31,084 bases of DNA from Prevotella sp. CAG:732 (GCA_000436035.1 FR893252.1:19014-50097), one strand, 5' to 3'. Positions 22,414-30,330 are shown, counted from the stretch's first letter. Numbers and translations: made by a program. Notes: generated by a model not told the origin, from the sequence alone.

Positions 22414-23547
22414 TCACTTGAGCACGATTGTCCTAAACCAGTCCTTCAGCACACCTGCATACTGATTTTGGGAGTCGGAAAGCAGAATTAACACTTGCGA
22501 GCCGTCTGCCAACTGGGGGCCGAGACACATTCCTTCATAATTGGCAAAGGAACGACCAAAGATCGTCAAGGTTGTATTCCACTCCGTGAGCAGCCTTTTG
22601 GGCATAATTCCAACAGATTCTTGGTTCGGGTTCACAAGATAGAGCTTGCAATGGCAGAAAGAGCCCACCTTCAACTTAGGAATGAAAGCCTCACGTTCCA
22701 ACACGAGCAACTGTCCATCCGGCAAAGCACAGAGTTCGCTCACTCCCATCACGTATGTCTCGGCGATCTTCTGCGTAGAAGGCTTGTCCATCTGATAGGT
22801 AAAAGTAGAAACAATAGGATGAAGAGAGTTTTGAGGTTTCCAGTCGAAACCTATCAGGCGTAGCTTGTTGGCAACTCCATTCTGCGGCGTTGCTGGTTCT
22901 CCATCTTTCCTCATTGTACTTTCAGAAATTGTCCAAAGACGATGGCGAATGGAATCGTATGTCAACGACTCATACACATAATTAGGATAATAATCGGAAG
23001 CAGGCACATCCCACTCCCACAATCGACTGCTTTGCAAAGCTCCTTCGTAAGAAGCCGCCTCTTCTTCAGAAGGTAACGATGCCCCATCATTGAGAAACTC
23101 TTTTAATCTAAACTTCCCCTCACTCGCCACGACCAACGTGCTATCCGAAACCTTGGCGATAGCCTCATGGTCGAATCCCGTCTCCTTGGGAACAAAACGA
23201 ACGGCAGGATTCACACGGCTTCCATCCGTATTCACTGAGTAACCGAGGTTCTCCACATTTTCCAGTTCTCCCGTTTTCGGATTCACCTGAATACGAAAGT
23301 TGTAATAGAGCGCACTATCCGACTTGTCACTTACCACCGCATAGATATCATCATGCAGATGGGTGATGCCACTATAGTTGCCAGCAGGAACGGTCTTCAG
23401 AAAAGACTTTTGAGGGAACTCACGAACCACTCGCCACGAATGCTCCTCCAACGAATCATTTGACGAGACCTCCCCTACTCCTTGCGCAGCTATCGAGCGG
23501 ACACTTATCAGAGTTCCCAATAACAATAGCCCTAAAATCTTCTGCAT
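22414..23547 (-). CDS. Exported esterase-like/phytase-like domain protein
   Basis: A 377-residue protein with a signal peptide (MQKILGLLLLGTLISVRSIAA). The rest matches the 'esterase-like activity of phytase' family, a beta-propeller-type domain: NYSGITHLHDDIYAVVSDKSD, GFDHEAIAKVSDSTLVVASEG, YVYESLTYDSIRHRLWTISE, VSELCALPDGQLLVLERE, and the closing YEGMCLGPQLADGSQVLILLSD. The family is named from alignment to phytase-type proteins; activity on phosphate esters is not shown for this group. Unusually for this window it has a good Shine-Dalgarno AGGAG (23555-23559) seven bases before ATG, which fixes the start. A 16-base tandem duplication lies just upstream. No terminator with a U tract was found after the stop. 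Confidence 0.85.
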   Translation of the reverse strand: MQKILGLLLLGTLISVRSIAAQGVGEVSSNDSLEEHSWRVVREFPQKSFLKTVPAGNYSGITHLHDDIYAVVSDKSDSALYYNFRIQVNPKTGELENVENLGYSVNTDGSRVNPAVRFVPKETGFDHEAIAKVSDSTLVVASEGKFRLKEFLNDGASLPSEEEAASYEGALQSSRLWEWDVPASDYYPNYVYESLTYDSIRHRLWTISESTMRKDGEPATPQNGVANKLRLIGFDWKPQNSLHPIVSTFTYQMDKPSTQKIAETYVMGVSELCALPDGQLLVLEREAFIPKLKVGSFCHCKLYLVNPNQESVGIMPKRLLTEWNTTLTIFGRSFANYEGMCLGPQLADGSQVLILLSDSQNQYAGVLKDWFRTIVLK

Positions 23548-23554
23548 CTTCCTT

Positions 23555-23559
23555 CTCCT
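23555..23559 (-). promoter_or_regulatory. Strong Shine-Dalgarno of the phytase-like gene
   Basis: AGGAG on the minus strand, seven bases from the ATG. Most genes here lack such a site, so it stands out and confirms the start. Confidence 0.65.
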
Positions 23560-23560
23560 A

Positions 23561-23592
23561 TACCTTATTATATATATACCTTATTATATATA
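23561..23592. repeat. Two perfect copies of a 16-bp tandem repeat
   Basis: TACCTTATTATATATA occurs at 23561-23576 and again at 23577-23592. It lies in the leader/promoter area of the phytase-like gene, where a change of copy number would alter spacing. Confidence 0.8.
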
Positions 23593-23633
23593 CGTCATTA
23601 CACATGATGTATGGATACTTATCCCACCGCTAA

Positions 23634-24266
23634 TCACAAAGCCGCATATGTCAAGACGAACTCCATCGTCAATTCGAAATCCACGTTCACTCGCTTCTTC
23701 GCCTTTAGGTTTTCAACCTCGCACGACCAATCCGACATTGCATCGAAAGGTTTCACCCTCATATCAGCATATTGTAGATTATCCTCGGAAAACAACTTAT
23801 AGATAGTCTCCTTGCTACACCAATGTACGAGCAGTGCATCCAAATCGATCGCCTTTTCATCCTTTCTCATGAATTTCGAAGCGATTCGCTTCACCCGATC
23901 ACTGTAGTATTCAATATCTACAGCCACCTCACTTGCCTTGGAAAGGATCAAAGCAGCATATCCCTTGGTATGCGAAACACTGATGTTATACCCATTGAGG
24001 AGAGGTTTACCAGCCGAATTGTGCCCGATGTCCCCTATCCGTTGGATTTGTGCCTCAGGACACCCCAACATCTGCAACATTTCTCGAAGCAAGATTCTGA
24101 CCGACAGAAATTCCAACTTTCGGCTATCACTCTTAAAACGGGACAAGTCACCTTGATAGCAATTTGCCCACGGATAACACTCCAACAATTCGGCGACAGA
24201 CTCATCCATCTGCCACAACCCCAAGCTCACGCCAGGATAAACTTCCCTTATATTTACCAATGCCAT
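23634..24266 (-). CDS. 4'-phosphopantetheinyl transferase
   Basis: A 210-residue Sfp/AcpS-superfamily enzyme. Signature motifs: GKPLL then ISVSHTKGYAAL (SHT at residues 98-100), the metal-binding AVDIEYYSDRV (D117, E119), and HWCSKETIYKLF (W149, K152, E153). It transfers phosphopantetheine from coenzyme A to a serine of acyl or peptidyl carrier proteins, probably the fatty-acid synthase ACP. Its place downstream of gldE is conserved in Bacteroidota. A strong terminator separates it from gldE, and a TAATTTTG box lies just before it, so it probably has its own transcript. Confidence 0.92.
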   Translation of the reverse strand: MALVNIREVYPGVSLGLWQMDESVAELLECYPWANCYQGDLSRFKSDSRKLEFLSVRILLREMLQMLGCPEAQIQRIGDIGHNSAGKPLLNGYNISVSHTKGYAALILSKASEVAVDIEYYSDRVKRIASKFMRKDEKAIDLDALLVHWCSKETIYKLFSEDNLQYADMRVKPFDAMSDWSCEVENLKAKKRVNVDFELTMEFVLTYAAL

Positions 24267-24312
24267 AGTTCGTATTCCTATTGATAATTAATAGCCATTT
24301 GTTTGTTGGCTA

Positions 24313-24320
24313 CAAAATTA
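24313..24320 (-). promoter_or_regulatory. -7 promoter box of the phosphopantetheinyl transferase gene
   Basis: TAATTTTG on the minus strand, between the gldE terminator and the gene start; the -33 box is weak. Confidence 0.5.
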
Positions 24321-24332
24321 CTAAAAAAAATC

Positions 24333-24379
24333 GACAAAAAAGAAAGAGAGCCAAGATTATGAAAATCCCGACCCTCTTT
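24333..24379 (-). terminator. Intrinsic terminator of gldE
   Basis: A 16-bp stem (24364-24379 with 24343-24358; several G-U pairs on the minus strand) with a five-base loop, followed by a T-rich tract (rc of 24333-24342). It begins 23 bases after the gldE stop. Confidence 0.85.
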
Positions 24380-24402
24380 TGTTATAATCAATCTTAAAAG
24401 CT

Positions 24403-25716
24403 CTATTTTACGGTCACCTTAATCTTGCTGATGCGGCGTTCTTCCACCCCCATCACCTCAAAGGTATAATTCTTATACTCTATCTTCTCGTGGATGCTTG
24501 GGAAATCCCCCTTGATTTCCAATAGCAAACCTGCCAATGTATCGGCATCCCCCTCCACTTCCTCAAACTCCTCATCATCTACATTGAGTATCTTGCAGAA
24601 GTCCGTCAAGAGCGTCTTGCCCTCAAAGATATAAGTATTATAGTTCAATTTCGAGTAGAACTTCTCCTCCTCATCATATTCATCATTGATTTCTCCCACA
24701 ATCTCTTCCAAGATGTCCTCCAGCGTGACGATACCGCTCGTACCACCAAACTCATCCACCACAATGGCAATATGCACCTTGTTTTCCTGGAACTCACGCA
24801 AGAGATCGTCTATCTTCTTGGTCTCTGGCACGAAATATGGAGGTCGTATCAAACTCTGCCACCTGAAAGAGGCTGGCTTTCCGAGATGAGGAAGCAAATC
24901 CTTGATATACAAGATTCCTCGGATATTGTCCGTATTATCTTGATAGACTGGAATACGACTATAGTTATTTTCTACGATACATTTAAGTACCTCCGGATAA
25001 GTACTTTGAATATCCAAATCCACCACATTCTGTCGGCTCGTCATCACCTCCTTGGCAGTCTCGTCGCCAAATCGGATGATTCCCTTCAACATACTTTGCT
25101 CATCCTTGATGTCATCCTTGTCGGTCAACTCCAAGGCTTGTTCCAAGTCATCGACACTCAGCACATGATTTTCCTTCTTGACCACCTTTTCGGCAAGTAC
25201 CCCACTCTTCAAGAGTACATTTTCCAAAGGCCAGAAGAGTTTTCTGACAAACAAAATGCCATTGACAACACGACGACAGAAGCGCAAAGGATCCTTGCGA
25301 CTATACACCTTAGGCATAATCTCGCCAAAAAGCAAGAGCAAGAAAGTAAGGAGAACCGTGATAATCAGGAACTGCAACCAATATGCCTTGTCACCAAAAT
25401 GAACAATGCCTGCAAAAACATAGTTCAACAACATGATGATGGTGACGTTGACGAAATTATTGGCAATCAAAATCGTTGCCAACGTACGTTCCGAGTCTTC
25501 ACGCAACATCTGAATTTTTCGGTCGGTATCCGTCTTCTCATCCTCCAATTCATCTACATCTGCAGGTGAAAGACTGAAGAAAGCTATCTCCGAACCACTG
25601 GCGAAAGCAGACATCACCAACAACATCGCCGCCAAAACAGCAGCAAAAACAACCCCTAACGAAGGCGGCATGAACGACACGTCACCAAAGGCTTCTGTGA
25701 TAGTAGAAATATCCAA
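24403..25716 (-). CDS. gldE: GldE, CNNM/CBS-domain membrane protein
   Basis: A 437-residue member of the CorC/HlyC hemolysin-like family. The N-terminal DUF21/CNNM transmembrane domain (about 20-190) has hydrophobic segments near 22-40, 80-105 and 112-133 and the SGSEIAFFSL motif. Two CBS domains follow (about 205-320; SRIPVYQDNTDNIRGILYIKDLL and VHIAIVVDEFGGTSGIVTLEDILEEIVGEI), then a C-terminal CorC_HlyC domain (about 345-435). CNNM proteins are linked to magnesium or cobalt transport. In Bacteroidota this form sits next to ssb and is called GldE after its role with GldD in Flavobacterium gliding. Here it starts 13 bases after ssb. Confidence 0.92.
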   Translation of the reverse strand: MDISTITEAFGDVSFMPPSLGVVFAAVLAAMLLVMSAFASGSEIAFFSLSPADVDELEDEKTDTDRKIQMLREDSERTLATILIANNFVNVTIIMLLNYVFAGIVHFGDKAYWLQFLIITVLLTFLLLLFGEIMPKVYSRKDPLRFCRRVVNGILFVRKLFWPLENVLLKSGVLAEKVVKKENHVLSVDDLEQALELTDKDDIKDEQSMLKGIIRFGDETAKEVMTSRQNVVDLDIQSTYPEVLKCIVENNYSRIPVYQDNTDNIRGILYIKDLLPHLGKPASFRWQSLIRPPYFVPETKKIDDLLREFQENKVHIAIVVDEFGGTSGIVTLEDILEEIVGEINDEYDEEEKFYSKLNYNTYIFEGKTLLTDFCKILNVDDEEFEEVEGDADTLAGLLLEIKGDFPSIHEKIEYKNYTFEVMGVEERRISKIKVTVK

Positions 25717-25729
25717 TTTCTTTTAAATA

Positions 25730-26170
25730 TTAAAATGGTAAACCATCTTTGCCCTCCCCGCTTTGCGATGTCTGGGCATTAGAATTTTCATTTTGAGTAT
25801 TACCGTTCTCTGTGGCTTGGGATGCTGTCTGAGAATGCGCCATCTTAGAATATAAGAATTCCAGATTATCCACATAGATTTCTGTACGATACTGGCGCTT
25901 ACCCTGTTTGTCATCGAAAGCACGATACCGGATTTTTCCCTCAACATAGAGTTTGTCACCCTTACGAACATACTTCTCCACATACTTTGCCAAGGCACGG
26001 AAGAAGACCAATGTATGCCAATCGGTATGGTCGGGCACCTGCGTGCCATTCGGAAGAGTATATCCCCTCTCCGTTGTAGCAAACGTCACCTGGGCTATCG
26101 CCTGGTCTGCATCATAATAACGCACATCAGGATCCTTGCCCACATTTCCTATTAACATCACCTTGTTCAT
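25730..26170 (-). CDS. ssb: Single-stranded DNA-binding protein
   Basis: A 146-residue SSB. The OB fold covers about residues 1-110 (MNKVMLIGNVGKDPDVRYY, FATTERG, WHTLVFFRALAKYVEKYVRKGDKLYVEGKIRYR in pieces, RTEIYVDNLEFL). It is followed by a Gln/Asn/Ser-rich linker and the tip KDGLPF. The tip ends in the conserved Pro-Phe but has fewer acidic residues than the usual DDDIPF, with Asp and Glu spread upstream. SSB coats single-stranded DNA in replication and repair and recruits partners through this tip. It lies between a hypothetical gene (15 bases upstream) and gldE (13 bases downstream). Confidence 0.95.
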   Translation of the reverse strand: MNKVMLIGNVGKDPDVRYYDADQAIAQVTFATTERGYTLPNGTQVPDHTDWHTLVFFRALAKYVEKYVRKGDKLYVEGKIRYRAFDDKQGKRQYRTEIYVDNLEFLYSKMAHSQTASQATENGNTQNENSNAQTSQSGEGKDGLPF

Positions 26171-26185
26171 AAGTTCACCTCTTTA

Positions 26186-26728
26186 TTATTTCCACATACC
26201 GAGATAACGGTAATTGAAATTCTTTCCCTTGGCTGATGGGAACTGACTACGAGAATCGACACGGTCGCGCAAATGCTCCACGATTCGATTATAGCAATCG
26301 AGTCCAGAAGTCGCCTTTACATTGGCAACAAAATGTGTATCTCTATACTCATGCTTACCGGTAGCCGGTATCAAGACGACACGCTTGAAATCAAGCGTAC
26401 CCTCATACCAGCCTGGCATTTCCTCTGCCAGACGAGCTACAGGGCTTGCCACGCCATCACGATGATCGGCAGCAGGCATAGCACGCAAAGCCTTCTTATC
26501 CTTGAAGTCTTGCATACAAGCAGCAGCGGTCTTGATAATAATGAAATAAACTCTAGGGCGAACTTTATAGCGTTTAGGATAGCAAACATCGCTTGCAGCA
26601 TATTCACGAATATCAGCCTCAAGCTCTGGATTCATCCCAATCTCTGAAATTCCACTTAAAAAATTGATTGCTTCATCGACAGAAAAAGCAAATGCTTCTT
26701 TGTCGAAATATCTAATATATAAATTCAT
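26186..26728 (-). CDS. Hypothetical protein upstream of ssb
   Basis: A 180-residue soluble protein I cannot assign. There is no signal peptide or membrane segment. The N-terminus (MNLYIRYFDKEAFAFSVDEAINFLSGI) is helical; a basic central part (YPKRYKVRPRVYFIIIKTAAA) and a C-terminus rich in Arg, Asn and Tyr (HLRDRVDSRSQFPSAKGKN) suggest a nucleic-acid or protein partner, which is only a guess. The gene is 15 bases before ssb, so they are cotranscribed. The nearest upstream promoter visible is that of the tRNA cluster. Confidence 0.75.
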   Translation of the reverse strand: MNLYIRYFDKEAFAFSVDEAINFLSGISEIGMNPELEADIREYAASDVCYPKRYKVRPRVYFIIIKTAAACMQDFKDKKALRAMPAADHRDGVASPVARLAEEMPGWYEGTLDFKRVVLIPATGKHEYRDTHFVANVKATSGLDCYNRIVEHLRDRVDSRSQFPSAKGKNFNYRYLGMWK

Positions 26729-26766
26729 AGTGTGGTATGTTTTCTCTTTTAAAACTTAAAGAAAAG

Positions 26767-26839
26767 AGCGGAAAACGGGACTCGGACCCGCGACCCCAAC
26801 CTTGGCAAGGTTGTGCTCTACCAACTGAGCTATTTCCGC
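26767..26839 (-). tRNA. tRNA-Gly (anticodon GCC), copy 2
   Basis: 73 nt. A 7-bp acceptor (GCGGAAA/TTTCCGC), a D arm with GG, an anticodon arm with loop holding GCC, and a T arm GCGGG/CCCGT fold normally. Discriminator is U and CCA is not encoded. The T loop reads TCCGAGT, with C instead of the near-universal U at position 55. It is identical over its full length to the copy at 27095-27167. Confidence 0.95.
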
Positions 26840-26855
26840 AAGGAAAAATAAATGG

Positions 26856-26939
26856 TGAAGAGGAGGAGACTCGAACTCCCACGACACAATTGTCACTACC
26901 CCCTCAAAGTAGCGCGTCTACCAATTCCGCCACCTCTCC
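26856..26939 (-). tRNA. tRNA-Leu (anticodon GAG)
   Basis: 84 nt class II tRNA with a long variable arm. Acceptor GGAGAGG/CCTCTTC (one G-U pair), anticodon loop TTGAGGG giving GAG, T loop TTCGAGT. The bases after the discriminator A read CCA (26853-26855), so CCA appears to be encoded. Confidence 0.94.
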
Positions 26940-26964
26940 AACATTAAGTCATTTCGAATATCCG

Positions 26965-27046
26965 TGCCCAAGACAGGACTCGAACCTGCACGTTGTGAAA
27001 CACACGCACCTGAAACGTGCGCGTCTACCAATTCCGCCACTTGGGC
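26965..27046 (-). tRNA. tRNA-Leu (anticodon CAG)
   Basis: 82 nt class II tRNA with a long variable arm. Acceptor GCCCAAG/CTTGGGC, anticodon loop TTCAGGT giving CAG, normal T loop TTCGAGT. CCA is not encoded. Confidence 0.94.
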
Positions 27047-27094
27047 TCGAAGAATTGAAACCAATTCCTGTTTTGGTTGTATTCAAAATGTTTG

Positions 27095-27167
27095 AGCGGA
27101 AAACGGGACTCGGACCCGCGACCCCAACCTTGGCAAGGTTGTGCTCTACCAACTGAGCTATTTCCGC
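27095..27167 (-). tRNA. tRNA-Gly (anticodon GCC), copy 1
   Basis: 73 nt, first gene of the minus-strand tRNA operon. Same sequence and same unusual T loop (TCCGAGT) as the copy at 26767-26839. The promoter lies about 45 bases upstream. Confidence 0.95.
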
Positions 27168-27210
27168 AACTAATTCCTAATTGCTAGGAGCATTTCCCTA
27201 AATGCGGTTG

Positions 27211-27241
27211 CAAAGGTACTGTTTTTTTCTGAACCGCCAAA
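27211..27241 (-). promoter_or_regulatory. Promoter of the tRNA operon
   Basis: On the minus strand TTTG (27238-27241), exactly 19 bases, TACCTTTG (27211-27218): a full-consensus Bacteroidota promoter, as expected for tRNA genes. It may also drive the hypothetical-ssb-gldE genes, because no terminator was seen after the last tRNA. Confidence 0.85.
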
Positions 27242-27261
27242 CTTTTTCCTAACTTTTTTTC

Positions 27262-27302
27262 AAAAAAATGCGCATTTTGTCTCAAATCTTTACAAAATGC
27301 GC
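27262..27302 (-). terminator. Intrinsic terminator of nspC
   Basis: Perfect 11-bp stem GCGCATTTTGT/ACAAAATGCGC (27270-27280 with 27292-27302), followed on the minus strand by a seven-base T run (rc of 27262-27268). It starts 56 bases after the nspC stop and ends about 20 bases before the tRNA promoter. Confidence 0.88.
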
Positions 27303-27358
27303 CATTTTTCGCTATAAAAGTACTTTTTCTAGCCTACTTTTGCACTTAAAGTACGTTT

Positions 27359-28534
27359 TCAATCCATTCGGTCACGATAGTCCTCATATCCGAATTTTCT
27401 CAGAATTTCCAATTCTCCATCCAAATGAACGATACCAATCGCTGGATGAGTGATGCCATTAAAGGTATTTGTCTTCACGGTTGTGTAGTGAAGCATATCC
27501 TCAAAGATGACATTTTCACCGATTTCCAACTCATGGTCAAATTTCCAAAAGCCCATGAAGTCGCCACTCAAGCAACTATTTCCACCTATTCTATATATAT
27601 GGTCGCCTTCCGGAGCCTTCATCGGGTCAACCACCTCCAAGGTTTCGGCATTTCTCACCGTTGGCATGTATGGCATCTCCAAACAGTCGGGCATGTGACA
27701 AGTGAAACTCGCATTGATGATGGCTGTACGAATACCTTTGTCCTCCACCACATCCACCACCTGGGTGACAAGTGGACCAGTCTGCCAACCGAAAGCACTA
27801 CCCGGTTCCAGGATCACCTTGAGATGAGGATAGCGACTATGAAATCCCTTTAATATATTAATAAGGTGTAAAACATCGTAATCCTTGCGAGTCATCAGAT
27901 GACCACCACCGAAGTTGATCCATTTCAACTGAGGAAACCATTTGGCGAACTTCTCCTCAATATGCACCAAAGTTCGTTCAAACACATCCGCCCCACTCTC
28001 GCAATGGCAATGACAATGGAATCCCTCGATATCGGATGGCAACTTGTCTGGCAACTTGTCGGAAGTGACTCCAAATCGAGTGCCCGGTGCACATGGATTA
28101 TACAACAAGGTGCCCACCTCTGAATATTCCGGGTTGACACGCAAGCCCAACTGAATGTCGGGGCAATCCTTCTTCACTCGCTCATGGTAACGTGCATATT
28201 GGGAAAGAGAGTTGAAAGTGAGATGGCTGGAGCAACGAGCAATCTCATCTATCTCCTCATCTGTATAAGCAGGCGAGAAAGTGTGTGCCTTGCTGCCAAA
28301 CTCCTCGAATGCCAATCGAGCCTCGCTCAAAGAACTGGCTGTCGTCGAAGAAATATATTCACGGAAAATCGGAAAGGTCTTCCATAGGGCGTATGCCTTA
28401 AATGCCAAAATGATTTCCACATCGGCACGGTCTGCGACACTTTTTATCAATTCCAAATTCTTGCGTAAGCGTGATTCCTCCAAAACGTAAATTGGGGTGT
28501 GAAACCCGCTAAAATTCTCTAAATTTACTTTCAT
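27359..28534 (-). CDS. nspC: Carboxynorspermidine/carboxyspermidine decarboxylase NspC
   Basis: A 391-residue PLP-dependent enzyme of the alanine racemase-fold decarboxylases. The PLP-binding lysine is K46 (LAFKAYALW). HTFSPAYTDEEID, GLRVNPEYSEVGTLLYNPCAPGTRFGV (in pieces), GFHCHCHCESGAD and WINFGGGHLMTR mark the barrel, EPGSAFGW binds the cofactor phosphate, and C321 in GGNSCLSGDF is the active-site cysteine. It makes spermidine or norspermidine from the carboxy form. ATG 28534 is preferred to 28564 because the protein aligns from MKVNLENF and the upstream part covers the promoter. The partner dehydrogenase gene is not next to it. Confidence 0.93.
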   Translation of the reverse strand: MKVNLENFSGFHTPIYVLEESRLRKNLELIKSVADRADVEIILAFKAYALWKTFPIFREYISSTTASSLSEARLAFEEFGSKAHTFSPAYTDEEIDEIARCSSHLTFNSLSQYARYHERVKKDCPDIQLGLRVNPEYSEVGTLLYNPCAPGTRFGVTSDKLPDKLPSDIEGFHCHCHCESGADVFERTLVHIEEKFAKWFPQLKWINFGGGHLMTRKDYDVLHLINILKGFHSRYPHLKVILEPGSAFGWQTGPLVTQVVDVVEDKGIRTAIINASFTCHMPDCLEMPYMPTVRNAETLEVVDPMKAPEGDHIYRIGGNSCLSGDFMGFWKFDHELEIGENVIFEDMLHYTTVKTNTFNGITHPAIGIVHLDGELEILRKFGYEDYRDRMD

Positions 28535-28561
28535 GTCTTGATAAATATTAATTTTATGGTG

Positions 28562-28569
28562 CAAAGATA
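28562..28569 (-). promoter_or_regulatory. -7 promoter box of nspC
   Basis: TATCTTTG on the minus strand, 27 bases before the chosen start. The -33 region is weak. Confidence 0.6.
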
Positions 28570-28589
28570 GCTTTTTATCTCGGATATAA

Positions 28590-28620
28590 TTGCTAGTTTG
28601 CTTTTTTTTTAATACTTTTG
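28590..28620 (+). promoter_or_regulatory. Promoter of the ThiE-like gene
   Basis: TTG (28590-28592), 20 bases, then TACTTTTG (28613-28620). It points away from the nspC promoter; the two -7 boxes are about 43 bases apart, so they may compete. Confidence 0.65.
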
Positions 28621-28642
28621 CAACAGAAAAGTTTTTCAGACT

Positions 28643-29251
28643 ATGAAATTAGCGATAATGACAAAGTCCACATTCTTTGTGGAAGAAGACAAAATACTAT
28701 CCTCGTTGTTCGACGAGGGCTTGGATGATTTGCATCTTTTCAAACCTGGGTCATCTCCGATGTACTCCGAGCGACTGCTTACACTCTTGCCCGAAGACTA
28801 TTATCGCAAGATAACAGTTCACGATCATTTTTATCTGAAGCAAGAGTACGACTTGGCGGGCATCCATCTCGACAATCCTACCGACAACCTACCCGATGGT
28901 TACAAGGGAAAGTTCAGTCGTACCTGCACCGATCTCAGTCAACTGAAGGAGATGAAGAAGAAATCACAGTATGTTTTTCTCAAGAACATCTTCGACTGCA
29001 TCGAGTTCAAGGAAGAGAAATCTTCCTTCTCCCTACAACAGCTCGAACTGGCTGCCGGCAACGGACTCATCGACAAGAAAGTCTATGCACTGGGAGGCAT
29101 GAGCCTGGAGAACATCAAGATAGCAAAAGCACTGGGATTTGGAGGTGTCGTCATCTGTGGCGACCTTTGGAATCGCTTCGACATCCACAATGAGAAGGAC
29201 TACAAGGAGTTGATTGCCCATTTCGAGAAACTTCGAAAAGCGGTCAGCTAA
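28643..29251 (+). CDS. ThiE/TenI-like thiamine phosphate synthase family protein
   Basis: A 202-residue TIM-barrel protein of the ThiE/TenI family. Matching segments are KITVHDHF (about 56-63), LAGIHLDNP (71-79), KFSRTCTDLSQLK (90-102, equivalent to the G-x-S-x-H strand), YVFLKNIFDCIEF (110-122, like YLFLSPIFDSI), VYALGGMSLENIK (147-159) and GFGGVVICGDLW (165-176). True ThiE joins the thiazole and pyrimidine phosphates of thiamine; several expected binding residues differ here, so this may be a paralogue rather than the main synthase. It is divergent from nspC, and prs follows 76 bases later. Confidence 0.8.
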   Translation: MKLAIMTKSTFFVEEDKILSSLFDEGLDDLHLFKPGSSPMYSERLLTLLPEDYYRKITVHDHFYLKQEYDLAGIHLDNPTDNLPDGYKGKFSRTCTDLSQLKEMKKKSQYVFLKNIFDCIEFKEEKSSFSLQQLELAAGNGLIDKKVYALGGMSLENIKIAKALGFGGVVICGDLWNRFDIHNEKDYKELIAHFEKLRKAVS

Positions 29252-29327
29252 CAGGACGAGAGTCTTCAATAGATGTTAGGACAAATAATGTATCAACAAT
29301 TTATTTACACATAAACTAAAAAACAAA

Positions 29328-30266
29328 ATGAGTGACAAGAACTCTTTTTTGGTATTCTCTGGTACAAACTCGAGATACCTTGCAGAAAAAATCTGCGCAA
29401 GTTTAGGTTGCCCTCTCGGTAACTTGGTCGTAACCAAGTTCTCTGATGGTGAATTTGGCGTCTCTTTCGAGGAGTCTATCCGTGGACGTGACGTATTCCT
29501 TGTACAGAGCACCTTCCCAAATTCAGACAATTTGATGGAGTTGCTCTTGATGATTGATGCAGCCAAGCGTGCTTCTGCTCGTCAGATCATCGCCGTTGTG
29601 CCTTACTTCGGTTGGGCTCGCCAGGACCGCAAGGACAAACCACGTGTCAGCATCGGCGCTAAGTTGGTTGCCGACTTGCTCAGCGTTGCCGGTATCGACC
29701 GCTTGATTACCATGGACCTCCATGCTGATCAGATTCAGGGCTTCTTTGATGTACCGGTAGATCACCTCTATGCTTCAGGTGTCATCCTCCCTTACTTGCA
29801 GAGCTTGCGCCTCAAGGACATGGTCATCGCTTCTCCTGACGTAGGTGGTTCTAAGCGTGCCAACACTTACGCTAAGTACTTCGGTTGCCCGCTCGTACTC
29901 TGCAACAAGACTCGTGCTCGTGCCAACGTAGTAGCTAGCATGCAGATTATCGGTGACGTGAAGGACAAGAACGTAGTCATCATCGACGACATGGTAGATA
30001 CCGCTGGTACCATCACCAAGGCTGCCGACATCATGAAGGAGGCTGGCGCCAAGACCGTTCGTGCTTGCGCTTCTCACTGCGTGATGAGTGGTCCAGCTTC
30101 TGAGCGTGTTCAGGCTTCCGCTTTGGAGGAGATCGTATTCACCGACTCTATCCCTTACACCAACCGTTGCGCTAAGGTTAAGCAGATTTCTATCGCAGAT
30201 ATGTTTGCCGAGACCATCCGCCGTGTAGAGGAGAACGAGAGTATCTCTGACCAGTATCTCGTATAA
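29328..30266 (+). CDS. prs: Ribose-phosphate pyrophosphokinase (PRPP synthetase)
   Basis: A 312-residue class I PRPP synthetase, the usual length. It has the N-terminal SDGEFGVSFEESIRGRDVF, the flexible catalytic segment PYFGWARQDRK (about 92-102), the metal-binding DLHADQIQGFF (130-140), and the PRPP/ribose-5-phosphate loop DDMVDTAGT (220-228). It makes PRPP from ribose-5-phosphate and ATP for purines, pyrimidines, NAD, His and Trp. Codon choice is strongly biased compared with its neighbours, as expected for high expression. No full promoter box was seen in the 76 bases upstream; a perfect 16-bp stem-loop follows. Confidence 0.96.
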   Translation: MSDKNSFLVFSGTNSRYLAEKICASLGCPLGNLVVTKFSDGEFGVSFEESIRGRDVFLVQSTFPNSDNLMELLLMIDAAKRASARQIIAVVPYFGWARQDRKDKPRVSIGAKLVADLLSVAGIDRLITMDLHADQIQGFFDVPVDHLYASGVILPYLQSLRLKDMVIASPDVGGSKRANTYAKYFGCPLVLCNKTRARANVVASMQIIGDVKDKNVVIIDDMVDTAGTITKAADIMKEAGAKTVRACASHCVMSGPASERVQASALEEIVFTDSIPYTNRCAKVKQISIADMFAETIRRVEENESISDQYLV

Positions 30267-30280
30267 TAATTACATACACT

Positions 30281-30317
30281 AAATAACAGGATTTCATTTT
30301 TTGAAATCCTGTTATTT
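30281..30317 (+). terminator. Stem-loop after prs
   Basis: Perfect 16-bp stem AAATAACAGGATTTCA/TGAAATCCTGTTATTT with a five-base T loop. The only U-rich stretch is the end of the right arm, so it is an imperfect terminator and may also stabilise the transcript. Confidence 0.65.
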
Positions 30318-30330
30318 ACCAATCATAAAG

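Noticed and set aside
26767..27167. The two identical tRNA-Gly genes as att sites flanking an integrated element
   Set aside because: Only two tRNA-Leu genes lie between them and there is no integrase; a simple gene duplication explains the repeat.
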